Positions 51,031 through 61,342 of a DNA stretch of 64,000 nt are shown piece after piece. Position numbers and translations under genes: made by a program. Below the pieces are notes generated by a model. The model had not been told where the DNA came from. It saw only the letters and a list, made by a program, of their open reading frames with translations, and made no database searches. Each line of letters starts with the position of its first letter. The stretch's first letter is position 1. The stretch is from Cardinalis cardinalis (taxonomy: Eukaryota; Chordata; Aves; Passeriformes; Cardinalidae), in assembly GCA_014549065.1 (NCBI GenBank), contig JACDOX010000106.1, positions 1,942,480 to 2,006,479 on the forward strand, given 5' to 3'.

Positions 51031-54000
51031 AATATTTAAAAAANGAGCAAAATACAAGTTCTCTACACAAGTAGTATTTTCACAACAAACTAGCAAAGAT
51101 ATTGAGCATATAGAATTACAAGTCTGAAAGAGAGGATGGGTTAAGCACAAAATTGTGAAAAAATTGTTACTTTATGCAAGGGAAGGACTTATATGATGCC
51201 TATAATTCCGTTTGGTGACCTGGCAGGTACTTCTAGGCCTGTCTTTGCTGAAAGACCTTAAAAGATCCTCAGATTACTTCTTTATCCTTATTCTCTAACT
51301 TGTTCCAAATGAATTTAAAAGTTGTTTTTCTAAATGCCTGACTGTCATTGCAGTGAATTTATCAAGCTCATTATTCATTCAGTGGAAATGCTCTCAACTT
51401 CATGGTTCTTAGAACCACACCTTAAATGTTATCAAGGGTCAGTTTATTCCCATGTTACAAGGAAAAAAATCAGTGGAAGGCCATGTGCTCTTACACATGC
51501 CCACCTCACACTGAGACAATAGGCCCTTCTAGTGTCACAGTGATTTCCTGCTGAAGGAATGTTCCTACTGTTTGTTTTAATTTGAATAGTTGAACAGCAT
51601 CATGAGCCTTTCACAGGGTTAATGGCTGGCCAGGCAATTTTGGCCTCTTGTGAGATCCACTCAAATGCACAAATCAATTCTGTGGCTTCCATGCTGAGAA
51701 AACACATTAACTGTAAAATGCACAGCAGTAGCCTGGTCTCAATAAAAATAATATTTAAAATCCACTCTTAAAATATAACTCCAAGTTGCAGGTGAATGTG
51801 AAATATCCATTTCCAGGCAATTACACACAATTTCTATCATGCTTTGGAAGACACATATATGCACCAGGAATAATAAAAGCCAAACTCCCCACGGCTCTGA
51901 GTGATCGAAACAGAGAAAGACTTAAAATCTTCCAAAATATGCAGAAATGCACTGAGCCTTGTAACTTCACAGCAGGCCTCTGGTCACAGAACTGAGGAAC
52001 CCTTGGCCTTATGTGCTGTAGAACTGCTTCAATCCTGAACTTGTCATCCTAGGAATAACATGATTAATTCTCATGGGTTTCTTCCATACATGAAGAATGA
52101 CAGGACAATTAAGCTTGGAGCAAAACCTGATTCTTAGAGTCCATCACATAATCTCTTTTGCCTCCAGAGCTGAAATAGGCCTTAGAAAAATATTAGAATT
52201 TGCAGGAAATACAGAGAGTACAGATAAAGGCAAACTCACTTAAATCTTAGTATTACAGGTACTTGTGCTTACAATGCAGGAACAGCTTTCAGTTTAACCT
52301 GCTTCACAGCTGGGATGCAGGAAATTTTTCACAGCTAAAATGAATATGTGTGTTTAAGGCCTTTTGACATGATTATTAAGGCAGGTTCCACTGAAACACT
52401 TATTCACAGGATGCAGTCCTTACTTTGGAAATGAAGGTTTTCAATGGAGAGTTCCCATTTAAAATGTTCCTGTCTCACAGCAGGACTTAAGGANACATTT
52501 ATCATTCAGATTCCAAATGAGAATAATTGTTTATGGTCAAGNTTTCAAAGAACAGAGAATACTGAGCTAACAGAAAGATAACATTCTCTTTATGTGTGCA
52601 AATGTAATCCTAATTAATATGTTCCTTGGAAGTTACAGAGAATGAGTAGGATGCTTTAACTCCAGTTTTATTTACCTTATTGATCAGGGCTCCAAAGTCT
52701 GCAATTGCAAACAAGAGTGGTATGAAAAAACCCAGCAAAACCAATTTTGCTGTAGAGATTTGTTCTTTTTTATTGCTCCTCAAAATGCATTTATATTTCA
52801 TGCAGTCCATCTGGATTTATAAGAACTCTGCTCCTGCCACAAGCCTTCTTTTCTATTTTGGAAACTAACTTTTATGGAAATTTTCAGCATATTTTAACTG
52901 AGATGAGTGAAAACAAAGTTTTTTGTCTGAAAGTGTAGTAGTTTGATCAGAGAACTACAGTGAGACAGTAAATTTGGTTATGAATTATCATCTTGATAGA
53001 GGAAGGCAAATCTGTGCTCAGGGAGAAATTGCTCTCAGCTGAGTGACATTTAAGTATCATTAGATCCCTTTTGAAAATGTTCTTTGTACATAGAAAACTG
53101 TCATAATGGGAAGCAAAATTCTGCTGGGAAGATAGATCATCTGCTAGCATGGACTAGCATCAGCAGTCTATCCCCCTGTCCTCCCACAATTTTTGTTCCA
53201 CTAAATCATAAACAGATGATGACCTGCTTGAAAAGTGAAGGAACCAGTTGTTTCCTGAGCAAAGACAACTTGTGTTTCCCTTTGCACATCATCTTTTAAG
53301 AGGCAGCTCCAGTGACTGTGGATCTAACATCATTCTCTGTGTTGACTTTGGGTTACTGAGAATCTTTGCCTTACTTTACCTTCCAACTCAAATACATCCA
53401 TTTTACAGAGAGATTGCACGGAAAGAATGGAGTTGAATGGCTGGAACACGTTGTGGAAGAATGGTTTATATTCATTTTGTTACANCATCATTCCTTATGG
53501 AAACAGGGGATGGGGAACCAGTCATTCCAGAAAAAACAACCCTTCTTTCTGTGAAGAACATGCCAAAACATGTTTCAGTAAGAGCTGCTAAATTTAGAAC
53601 AGAAGCTCTGTATGAGAATAGATGCAAAGCTTACTATGATTTATGCAAACTCTGGTATTACACTTTGGAGCAGATGCTTGTTTGTTGACTGAAACTACAG
53701 CATTTTTCTAGTTCTATTTAGCTGCTGAGAAAACTTCATTAGTCCCTGTCAATCTGTAGTGTGATACCTCCCAATCTGTTAATTAGGGTGTGATAGAGAA
53801 GATGAGAGGCTCAGTCATCACCCAACAGAAATGTTTTTTTTTTTCATTCAAACAATCATTTGCTTACAACAGATCACTAAAAGAACTAATTCTGCACTCT
53901 AGTTTTAGGCAAGCTGGTGAAACAAAACCAACTTCAAGGTGCTACATGAACAAATAGCATGGGAAGAGGGTTTCATGTTTTATAAGCCTGTGCACCAGAA

Positions 54001-55202
54001 TTCATAATGCAGGGTGACTTAACAACTTTCCCTGCAGGTAAATTCCTGCTCAAGCTATCCAGAAAGGCTCACATGACACATGTATAATTTATGGAAGATC
54101 AATATTTAATCAGTCATTAATAATGCTCTAAAATGATTTAAGAATGTCTTTACATCCAAAGACTGAAAATACCAACTCTTTCTAGTCAAAATATTCCATG
54201 CAGATTTGAAGCCTCATCTCACAGGCTGGAACTTTTCTTCCCCAGTAATACAAGATGGGTGTAGTAACCCAGACTTAAACTGAAGTGTCACTGCATTTTT
54301 ATGTTACTTTAAAAGCCCACAGGGAACTAAAGACAAGATCTGATGTTGCTTTCATCTNATATCATTGCTTAGTTGCTTGTAAACAGTGGAAAAGCTGGGT
54401 TTAGTATTTGCTGTTTAATCAAACATGTTTTAATTTAGAAAGTTGTGTCTAGCACAAGAAGCTGCCTGTGCAATGGTTTCAGCATGGATATGAGCAAAGG
54501 CTGTGAATTCTACACAGTGAGTGCAGGGTCTGCAGGAAATCCAATTTTCAGCAGGATTGACAATGGAGCCATTCAGCCCCCTGAGCTCAGCCTCAGTGTC
54601 TCAGCACACTGCACACACATGGATACCCTGTCTGAGACAAAGTGAATTCATGATTATAAAATGCTTTCAGTCGTCNTCCTGCTTTCACTTCCTTAAAGAC
54701 TAAACAAAATTAGATTGTCTGGAGAAAAAGAATGAAAAAATGACCTGTTTTATACATGATTCATCTCTGTGCACATACTCAGCTCCCTAGGTACACACTG
54801 CTTGTAAACATTTCAACTCAAATTTTAAGGTAGGTTTACAATTACAGGNAAGTTTTGGACTGTTGTGGCACAGAGGTCAGATTTGTTCAGAAAAAACTGC
54901 AAATTAATTAGTCTGCATCATTGTTCCAGGAAGATTCATCCTCCTTTTAAAATTTTGTTGTATCGTGTTGCGTAACACTGTAATATTCAATCCAGTGACA
55001 GTCTCCAAGTCAAACACATCGAAAAATGCCTGAATTGCTGCCAGAACACAAGAATCCTGCTTAGTTCTAATCCAACTTATTATTTTAAAATCATTTAAAA
55101 GTAAGGCAGCTCACAGTATCAGCCTGTCATTTGTAACCTGCCCAGCATGGAACTCTTAATCCTAGGAGACAGAACAAGAACACTACATTGACAAAATAAC
55201 GA

Positions 55203-55208
55203 TTTATT
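55203..55208 (-). promoter_or_regulatory. Poly(A) signal AATAAA, likely distal PCTP site
   Basis: TTTATT on the plus strand reads AATAAA on the minus strand. Within the next 50 bases of the minus strand there is a run rich in GT and T (TTATTTTGTC followed by GTGTTCTTGTTCTGTC), the usual layout of a cleavage region with a downstream GU-rich element. It lies about 1040 nt past the PCTP stop. Confidence 0.6.
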
Positions 55209-55248
55209 GGAAATATTCACACAAGGTGTAAATGCATCATGGCAATTG

Positions 55249-55254
55249 TTTATT
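55249..55254 (-). promoter_or_regulatory. Poly(A) signal AATAAA, likely proximal PCTP site
   Basis: A second minus-strand AATAAA lies 46 bases before the distal one. It is followed by AT-rich sequence without a clear GU-rich element, so it is the weaker of the two. Confidence 0.4.
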
Positions 55255-56244
55255 TTTTAACAACAAAAGCTACTCCATTACGAGACTTATTCAGAAACAG
55301 GATTAGGTTTAGGAAAAATGTTGAATATTTTAAATCCCTGAGAATGATGCCCTCTCATTCTTTTATGCACTCCCTGNCCCTCCTCCCCCTGCCCCCCCCT
55401 GCTGGAAATTTAATTTCCTGCTCAGTTAAGCTTTTAGTGTGTCACCATCCATTCTTTATATCAGCATGAAATTTAAAAATGCAAGCAAGCCCAAGTTCCA
55501 CATCAAGCTCATCCACATTCAGTGACAGGCACCCAGTTTAAAATTACCTCCAGTTTCAAGTTGGTGTCCAAGCTGCTTTATANATAAGGCTACTGACTCT
55601 GGAGATAAAACTTGTTCCCCTTAAATCAGACATGCAAGAAGTCACCTCCTTTTTCTTGTAGCTGGACACAAATAAAGGTTTTTACATTTCATACAGAAGT
55701 ATGGAGCTGTGAATTCAAGGCTTTACGCTCGATCTTTTTACCGCTGGATTTAAGGGAGCTTAGCATCACATACTTCCTACTGCACANTTCTAGTAATTTA
55801 CCTCATCCCTCAGCATTTTTTAGGTTTGAATTAGGCAGAGAGTTTAAGAATGACAAATCTGGGTAGCAAAAGCAGATCCAGGCATAACACATGCAGATAA
55901 TCTAAAGTCCAAGTTCAGACATTCTTCTAGTAATATTATTGTCTCTTTTGCAAGGATGTAACATATCCAGTACAGAACTCCTCTAGCTGATACCTGACAA
56001 CCAGCATAAGCAAAGCATGGGGAACAAAGTTAAACTTGAGTATTTTCAAAAGCTGCAGCTGATATTGGTACTACTTTGCCAGTGGCAGCTCTTCAGTCGA
56101 AAAAAAAATCTAATAANACTCAAAGCGTAACTCAAACTAAAATAAAATTCTTTCCAATATTAGAGGTAGATTTTATCCAGTGTGATATATAACATCTGCT
56201 CCTGTAAGAGCAGAGATCTAGGAATTAAATTGTTAAAATCAATT

Positions 56245-56316
56245 TCAACACCTATGTGTCTTAGAATAATTAAGGCAAGCTTTTTGTATATCCTTCAAGA
56301 AAGCAGGCACACCATT
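56245..56316 (-). CDS. PCTP: PCTP exon 6, C-terminus and stop
   Basis: This exon holds 23 codons and a TGA stop at 56247-56245. The reading starts NGVPAFLKDIQKACLNYSK, equivalent to human 194-212, and then has four residues (THRC) where human has two, making the protein two residues longer. The acceptor is CTCTTTACAG. The segment is the amphipathic C-terminal helix of the START domain. The final Cys is a bird-side difference from human with no function I can assign. Confidence 0.95.
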   Translation of the reverse strand, partial: NGVPAFLKDIQKACLNYSKTHRC

Positions 56317-59300
56317 CTGTAAAGAGAAAGGCAGAAAAGTTAATCNTGCATAATGAAACCAATAAAAACTATAAGCAATATGAGCATTCCCTTTATATAG
56401 ATGAAGGACTTCAGACCGATACAGTTCTAAGATCTAATATCCAATTGTCTAAGATAAAGCCTAAGATCTGGTACANAGCATCAAGCCATTCCTTGAATAT
56501 TTTGGGAACAAACTGCATTACTGAAGTTTGCTTGTCTTGAGGCTATTTGTATATTCTCTGAAACACAGATTATTTGGGGTTTACTGCAGAAATTCACCTG
56601 CCTAGTTGAAAAACCAAAGGAATTTGACAGGAATTAAAATAAGTAAATTAATTAAGACCATTGTCNTGAGAACATACAATAGTGAGACAGAAAACATGGG
56701 ACTGTGTAAAAGCTAGGAACGCCAATATATCTGTTTCAGAAAAAAATAATTCTGCCCAAAATGTAGAAGATGGGTATGACTGCAGTGAATTCATTGCTTG
56801 AAACAGATTAGCCAAAGATCATTATCTGCATCCTTTCCTTACCTTGGCAGCCCAGTTGACCAGCCAGGTTGGAATCATGCCACCAGGATTATCAAAATAG
56901 TACATATAGACTAGAAAGGAGAGAGAAGTTACCAGATACCAGTGACCTGAGACTCAGCTGTAACACACTGTGACAGAAGCTGTCAGTGTGCATCACTGAA
57001 GCACCAACTACAACAGTTCTACTCTAAATTCTGCACAAAAAATTCANCTTGTCCTGAAGTGAAATGTGAAGTAAATACAGGCATTCCCTGTTAACCTCTG
57101 GGAAGCTGACAGAGCCACAACAGGCATTTAGACTACTGTAAACCATTTTTGGCACTCTGTCTTATAAAATAAGACTGTCTTTAAAAGACTAATCTCAGAC
57201 AGAAGTCAAGTTCTAGGCAAACCCTTTAATCTATACATCTGTCAAACACAATACTTGAATCATTGCTGAGCTAAGAAAATTGCAGCAGCGTCTCCCCAGC
57301 TGAACTGTCTGGCAGGAAGAGAAGTACAGACTGGGGTGGGATGGGAGGGCAGAAGGAAGTGGTCAGTGGACTATTCTTAACCACACAGCTCAGCTGCTAC
57401 ATAAAAAGATTCTTCACAGTAGTGCACTGCACTGGACATTTCCAAAGGTTTCATTCATTTTAAAGTAACCCTTGGCTTAAAATTTCCAGTCCCCCCCTTT
57501 GTGTGTTTTGCTAATATATACACTCCCTGCCTACATGACTTGTCAAACATTTTCTTGACCTCTTACCTTTACATCCAGCCTTGCCATCACTTTCAATCAC
57601 CAGGCTTTGTTTATAGCTCTTAACTCTGATAATACCAGGCTTCTCAGGGCACTGAGGAACAGCCACACTTTTTGCTAACACAACCCAGATCTTCCTCCCC
57701 TGCACATCCATCTCCCGGCACTCCCGGATATAGACATACTGCGCTGCAAGTTGAGGAGCCACGTCAAAACAATGTCACTTTGAGGGATGAGGAGCTGACA
57801 AGTGAACTCCATCACAAACAGCCCCCCTTCAAGTTATTTCTCGTGTCCCTACAGGACTCAATCCTGCAGAGCAGTAATTCAGCAATGGGAGCTCTAGCTC
57901 TGTGTGGGAAGAGGCACCCACACTCCTCTTCATGCCATATATATTCATGTACCACGAGGACTGCAAGATCTTAGATCGGTGCAGCAGAGTGATGGAATCA
58001 GTTCATTGTTGGGATTCCTGGATGACCAAGTGGCAAAAACCGCAAGAAGAACAAAAACTTGAAAGGATACATCTCTGTTTGAGAGAGGAAAAGGGTACTT
58101 CACTTCCCAGTAGATTACTTTTTCACCATCATATGTTTTCTCATACAGTTCTATGATTGAAAGAAGAAGATTGTTAGATATTTTTAATTTCTACTGCAAC
58201 AGATATATAGATGGCATCAAGAACTGCTCAGATTTCTGATATGAACACATTTTACATGCAACCCTGATGTCAAAATTGACAGGTATGTAGGATTTTAGCA
58301 ATAAGAGACATTAAGAAGTTCTGTACCAGGATTGTTCTGGAATCAAATACACAAAAATAGGTGGCCTGGTTTTTTTGGCTATTGGATTAATTGGTGGGAA
58401 AAAAAAAAAGCAAAAAAAAATCCAAAAAAGCCCAGAACAAAAAATGAGAACAATTCTGAGAGCAACAGAGTCCAATTCCTTTTCCAACAGTTTGCTCATT
58501 CAAAGCTTTTCCATCTCAAAGCTTTTTCCTCACCTGTGCATGTTCTCTACAAGTCTAAGTCATGAGTACAATGTGCTTTTTCACAGGCATGTCATCACCC
58601 TTGTAAATTATCCTGAATTAACATGGAACTAGGATGAGTGCAGCTTTCTAACACCTGAAGACATCTTACATGAGGATTAATGAATTTTGGAAAAGCTGTC
58701 AGGAATTTCACAGCAGTATGTACATGCAACAGCAAACTAGAATCTTGAGCAGTTCATGAGCCTTAATTACACCACCTTCAGTCTGCCTGGAAACTCAAAT
58801 CAGAAGGCAGTAGAATATAAAAAAAAGTAACCTAAGAATGCACCCACAGAAACAGCTTCTCCTCTTCTCCAGCTGGAGCAGTACTGGATGCACCTGGTGT
58901 TGTAATAACCCACAACATTTATGTTTTCCACCAGAGGTCACTGGAGCATTGGATTATTCACTTAGCTTTCACTCCTAACCACAGAGATTTCCTTTTACAA
59001 AGGCACCATTACATTGTTTTAAAGACCCCAATACAACTGTTACTAGCTACCTCATTTACCTGTGTATCTTTGCAAATGCAGGAAAAAANCACAATACACA
59101 AACCACATCCCACCTGCATTCACTTCAAACCAGAATTCAGTGCATTTTAATAATAATCTGATTTAATTTAGCATCACTACAAGAGATCACAAGTCCATTC
59201 TATCCATAATAGGAACAGCAGCACTTACTGCTTCAACAGTCAGCTATCACTGTGAAATTGTTGGGAAGTCTGATCTCAACCAGGAAGGTGCTGCAATCAG

Positions 59301-61342
59301 GACTAGCAAGTTTCAGTATTGCTCAGGCCCAACCATTTTGCATCATGCCACAGAAGCACGTGGTACCTCAGACACAGCTTCCCTGCTGAACTGGCAGCTG
59401 CAGCACAAAGCAGGCCTCGGGATGTCCACATGTTGTGATATTCAGAAGCTTGCAGAAGCAGTTGCCTTTTCAGATAAAAAGGCAGCTACTTCTGCTCTGG
59501 TCAGGTTTTTATTTCAATGCCACTCAGCAGTTCAGCAGAGAATTCTTTGGACTGCCACTTGCGTGGCTGTAAGAGCACCAAGGAATAAAAACAGTAACAC
59601 CAAGAGCAAGAAGGCTCTCAATGGCTGGGGTTTCTTCCCAAATGTGAAAGAAAAAACCTAGGTTGAACTGGGGTTACATTTAAAACATTGGCTAGCACTT
59701 TCATCATATATACCATCCTAAAAAACAGGTGGGCTTGTGTCAATTTTTAAGTAGGAAGGAAAGCATTATGTTATATTTATGCCCTCTAAGAGTTAATTTC
59801 TGTGAAATGCTGGACTTAAAGCACCAGCACAAGTATAAATTAACAGATGAACAAACCATGGTCAGCAAGGATATAAATGTCAGCTCTGCAACATTATCTA
59901 GTTTTTAGTTTAAGGGTGTAGCTTCCCCCAGCAGCTTCCTTTCTTTTCTCTATGAAGGGATTAAAAAAAAAAATTGTTTATTTAAGAAGCATTCATTTCT
60001 CCTAAATGCACTTAAAGACTACTGAAGTAACTCAACAGAGTATTTTTACATCCAATACAATAATGCTGAGTCCCACTTTGATGCTCTGCTTCATTAATGG
60101 CAAAATGGCTTTTGCTACAAGAAAGCTACTGAGCATTTTGACAATTAACACTTCTTAATGAATACACTGCTCCTTAAATTTGACCAAGACTGACATGAGT
60201 TAAATTTATGGGTCTCTGTCTCAATGCAGCCACTGGCATTATGAGCAATCATTCACCATGGAGCTGTCCTAAACCTTACAAGCACAACATTTAACAAGTC
60301 TTTGGTTTTTAACACTGCTCTTTGTTCAGCAAAACACTTAGACCACTTTTCAGTTTTACTGGCCTGCTCTGACTTCAAGCACAGGCTTAAAAAGAAAATG
60401 CTCCCCATCTTTAAAATAAATGGATTACCAGATACCTACATCAGCTGCACCCTTACCTTGTTACTGCTGACTTAGGATGTTTTAACACCATATGCATATC
60501 CAGGTTTCATGCACTTTTTCAAGGACAACATTAAATAAACTTAACTAAATTAGTTATTCCTGTCTCTGTAAAAGCCATACACTCTCGATACATCCATTCC
60601 TGACTGTAAAAGGTGCCAAGAACAACCCATGATTTCAGGAAAAGATATTCCATCATGCATCAAACTGATGGAGCCTGAGGAAAAATTTTCATAATGACAT
60701 TAGCCTTTGAAATGATCTCCCCAAGGACAAATTTTAAGACTGAAAAAGCTGAACAGGCTGCTGGGCCATCTTGTCTTGACTGTGCTCTCACCAAGGAAGT
60801 TTGGACCCGATGATCCCAAAAGTCCCTTCCAACCTGCTATTCCATGATGCACTGCTCCACTGCCCTAAGCAAAGATGCACAAAAGGTACCACCCCATTTC
60901 TCTCCAAGACATTCACTAAAATTTAACCTAAGCATTACAACTAAAAGTTACAANAGCTCCAGCATAAGCAGAGATGCCAATCATATGCTTTAACCAACAG
61001 GGAAAGAATTCATTCCAGAGGAAAGAGAAATACTGTTGAGACATTAGAGATTCCATATCAGTGTTTACTTGTGTATTTGCAGAGTGTTACCTTATCCCAA
61101 AAGACATTTAAGTCTGACCCAAAGTCTTTGGAGGCAGTAACTTCGAAATACCTTTGAAGAAAGTTTTAGTGGGAACAATCAATGTGGACTCCAGCTTGCT
61201 TTTACACTGCCTAGATGAGCTTACCTTTAACATACTGATCCCACTCTTTTCTGAAATCCAAGTCCATGTAGACATCTGCACACAATTTTGGGGGAACGTC
61301 AGCAAGACCACCAAAGATTTTATATTCATAAAGTCCTGATTG
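56245..61342 (-). CDS. PCTP: Phosphatidylcholine transfer protein (PCTP/STARD2), 5'-incomplete, five exons
   Basis: Seen: the coding sequence is the complement of the join 56245-56316, 56843-56910, 57567-57738, 58071-58150 and 61225-61342. Splice sites are GT/AG and phases are continuous. It encodes about 169 residues aligning without gaps to human PCTP residues 48-214, plus two extra C-terminal residues. Known: PCTP is a cytosolic START-domain protein of 214 residues in human that binds one phosphatidylcholine and moves it between membranes. In the human structure the choline group sits in a cage of Trp101, Tyr114 and Tyr155, with Tyr72, Arg78 and Gln157 contacting the head-group region. All six residues are conserved here, so the protein is expected to be functional. 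Exon 1, with the start codon and about 47 residues, is not found in the window and probably lies beyond 64000. The closest alternative would be another START-family protein, but the near-collinear identity in every exon makes PCTP very secure. Confidence 0.97.
56317..56842 (-). other. PCTP: PCTP intron 5
   Basis: A 526-nt AT-rich intron between exons 5 and 6 with GTAAGG at the donor and CTCTTTACAG at the acceptor. I see no other feature in it. Confidence 0.9.
56843..56910 (-). CDS. PCTP: PCTP exon 5
   Basis: This 68-nt exon completes a Val codon and then encodes 22 residues, YMYYFDNPGGMIPTWLVNWA plus Ala-Lys, matching human 171-193. The segment forms the strand and the start of the C-terminal helix that closes the START lipid tunnel. 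The acceptor is TTTCTAG and the donor AAG|GTAAGG. Confidence 0.97.
56911..57566 (-). other. PCTP: PCTP intron 4
   Basis: A 656-nt intron with donor GTAAGA and acceptor TTTCTAG. It contains a purine-rich stretch near 57330-57360 on the plus strand but no recognisable gene or repeat. Confidence 0.9.
57567..57738 (-). CDS. PCTP: PCTP exon 4
   Basis: This 172-nt exon encodes 57 residues plus one base, matching human 114-170 without a gap. It starts YVYIRECREMD and ends SLVIESDGKAGCK. It supplies the Tyr114, Tyr155 and Gln157 equivalents (the latter two in VKSYKQSL). Two nested AGs precede it. The one at the CGCAG just above 57738 keeps the frame and the human length; using the upstream CAG would remain in a different phase by five bases. 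The donor is AAAG|GTAAGA. Confidence 0.97.
57739..58070 (-). other. PCTP: PCTP intron 3
   Basis: A short 332-nt intron with donor GTATCC and acceptor CGCAG. Plus-strand open frames that run across it and the neighbouring exons are shadows of the PCTP exons. Confidence 0.9.
58071..58150 (-). CDS. PCTP: PCTP exon 3
   Basis: This 80-nt exon starts with two bases completing the Glu codon split from exon 2 and then encodes 26 residues ending PFPLSNRD, matching human residues 87-113. The motif VIYWEVKYPFP contains the Trp101 equivalent of the choline cage. The acceptor is TAG after a TTCTTCTTTCAATCA-type tract. The donor is GAT|GTATCC, weaker than the others but in the position conserved in vertebrate PCTP. 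Confidence 0.96.
58928..58941 (+). promoter_or_regulatory. CTCF-like site in PCTP intron 2
   Basis: CCACCAGAGGTCAC matches the CTCF core at 13 of 14 positions. The mismatch is in the important GGC, which lowers the likelihood of strong binding. Confidence 0.25.
60721..60850 (+). mobile_element. CR1 LINE 3'-end fragment
   Basis: The end reads GGACCCGATGATCCCAAAAG, then TCCCTTCCAACCTGCTATTC and CATGA. This is the classic CR1 3' terminus (a 'gatgatc...gtcccttccaacc...attc.atga' layout). Upstream, 'aacaggctgctgggcc' resembles the CR1 3' UTR. It is 5'-truncated and diverged, in sense orientation on the plus strand and antisense within PCTP intron 2. The left boundary is approximate. Confidence 0.75.
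61225..61342 (-). CDS. PCTP: PCTP exon 2
   Basis: This 118-nt exon encodes 39 residues plus one base of a split Glu codon, matching human residues 48-86. The reading begins QSGLYEYKIFGG and ends RKEWDQYVK. Tyr72 and Arg78 equivalents, which contact the ligand head group in human PCTP, are present in the stretch DVYMDLDFRK. The acceptor is a CAG after a pyrimidine-rich tract (just above 61342) and the donor is G|GTAAGC at 61224-61219. Human Cys63 is Val here. The frame stays open upstream of the acceptor by chance, so the exon start is set by the splice site and by the human alignment. Confidence 0.96.

Larger units (their letters stand above)
44661..55184. other. Intergenic sequence downstream of PCTP
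   Basis: AT-rich sequence between the inferred PCTP 3' end and the CpG-containing patch at 44.4-44.7 kb. It holds a perfect hairpin (48251-48276), a tRNA-like A-box sequence near 49689, the TAATG array (50406-50425) and an antisense CR1 fragment (50774-51030). No gene was recognised. Confidence 0.6.
55185..56244 (-). other. PCTP: PCTP 3' untranslated region (inferred)
   Basis: The interval runs from the stop codon to the second of two AATAAA hexamers. It is AT-rich and has no coding signal on the minus strand. Its end is inferred from the poly(A) signals and the GT-rich sequence after them, not observed directly. Confidence 0.6.
58151..61224 (-). other. PCTP: PCTP intron 2
   Basis: A 3.07-kb intron between exons 2 and 3. 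It holds an A-rich run at about 58398-58437, a CTCF-like site at 58928-58941 and a CR1 3' end at about 60721-60850. A 107-codon plus-strand open frame at 59338-59661 resembles no protein I know and is probably chance. Confidence 0.85.

Noticed and set aside
57672..58156. Plus-strand open frames of 84-100 codons
   Set aside because: They are antisense shadows of PCTP exons 3 and 4.
59338..59661. 107-codon plus-strand open frame in PCTP intron 2
   Set aside because: No family recognised, no splice or promoter context, antisense inside an intron, and a length reachable by chance in GC-richer sequence.
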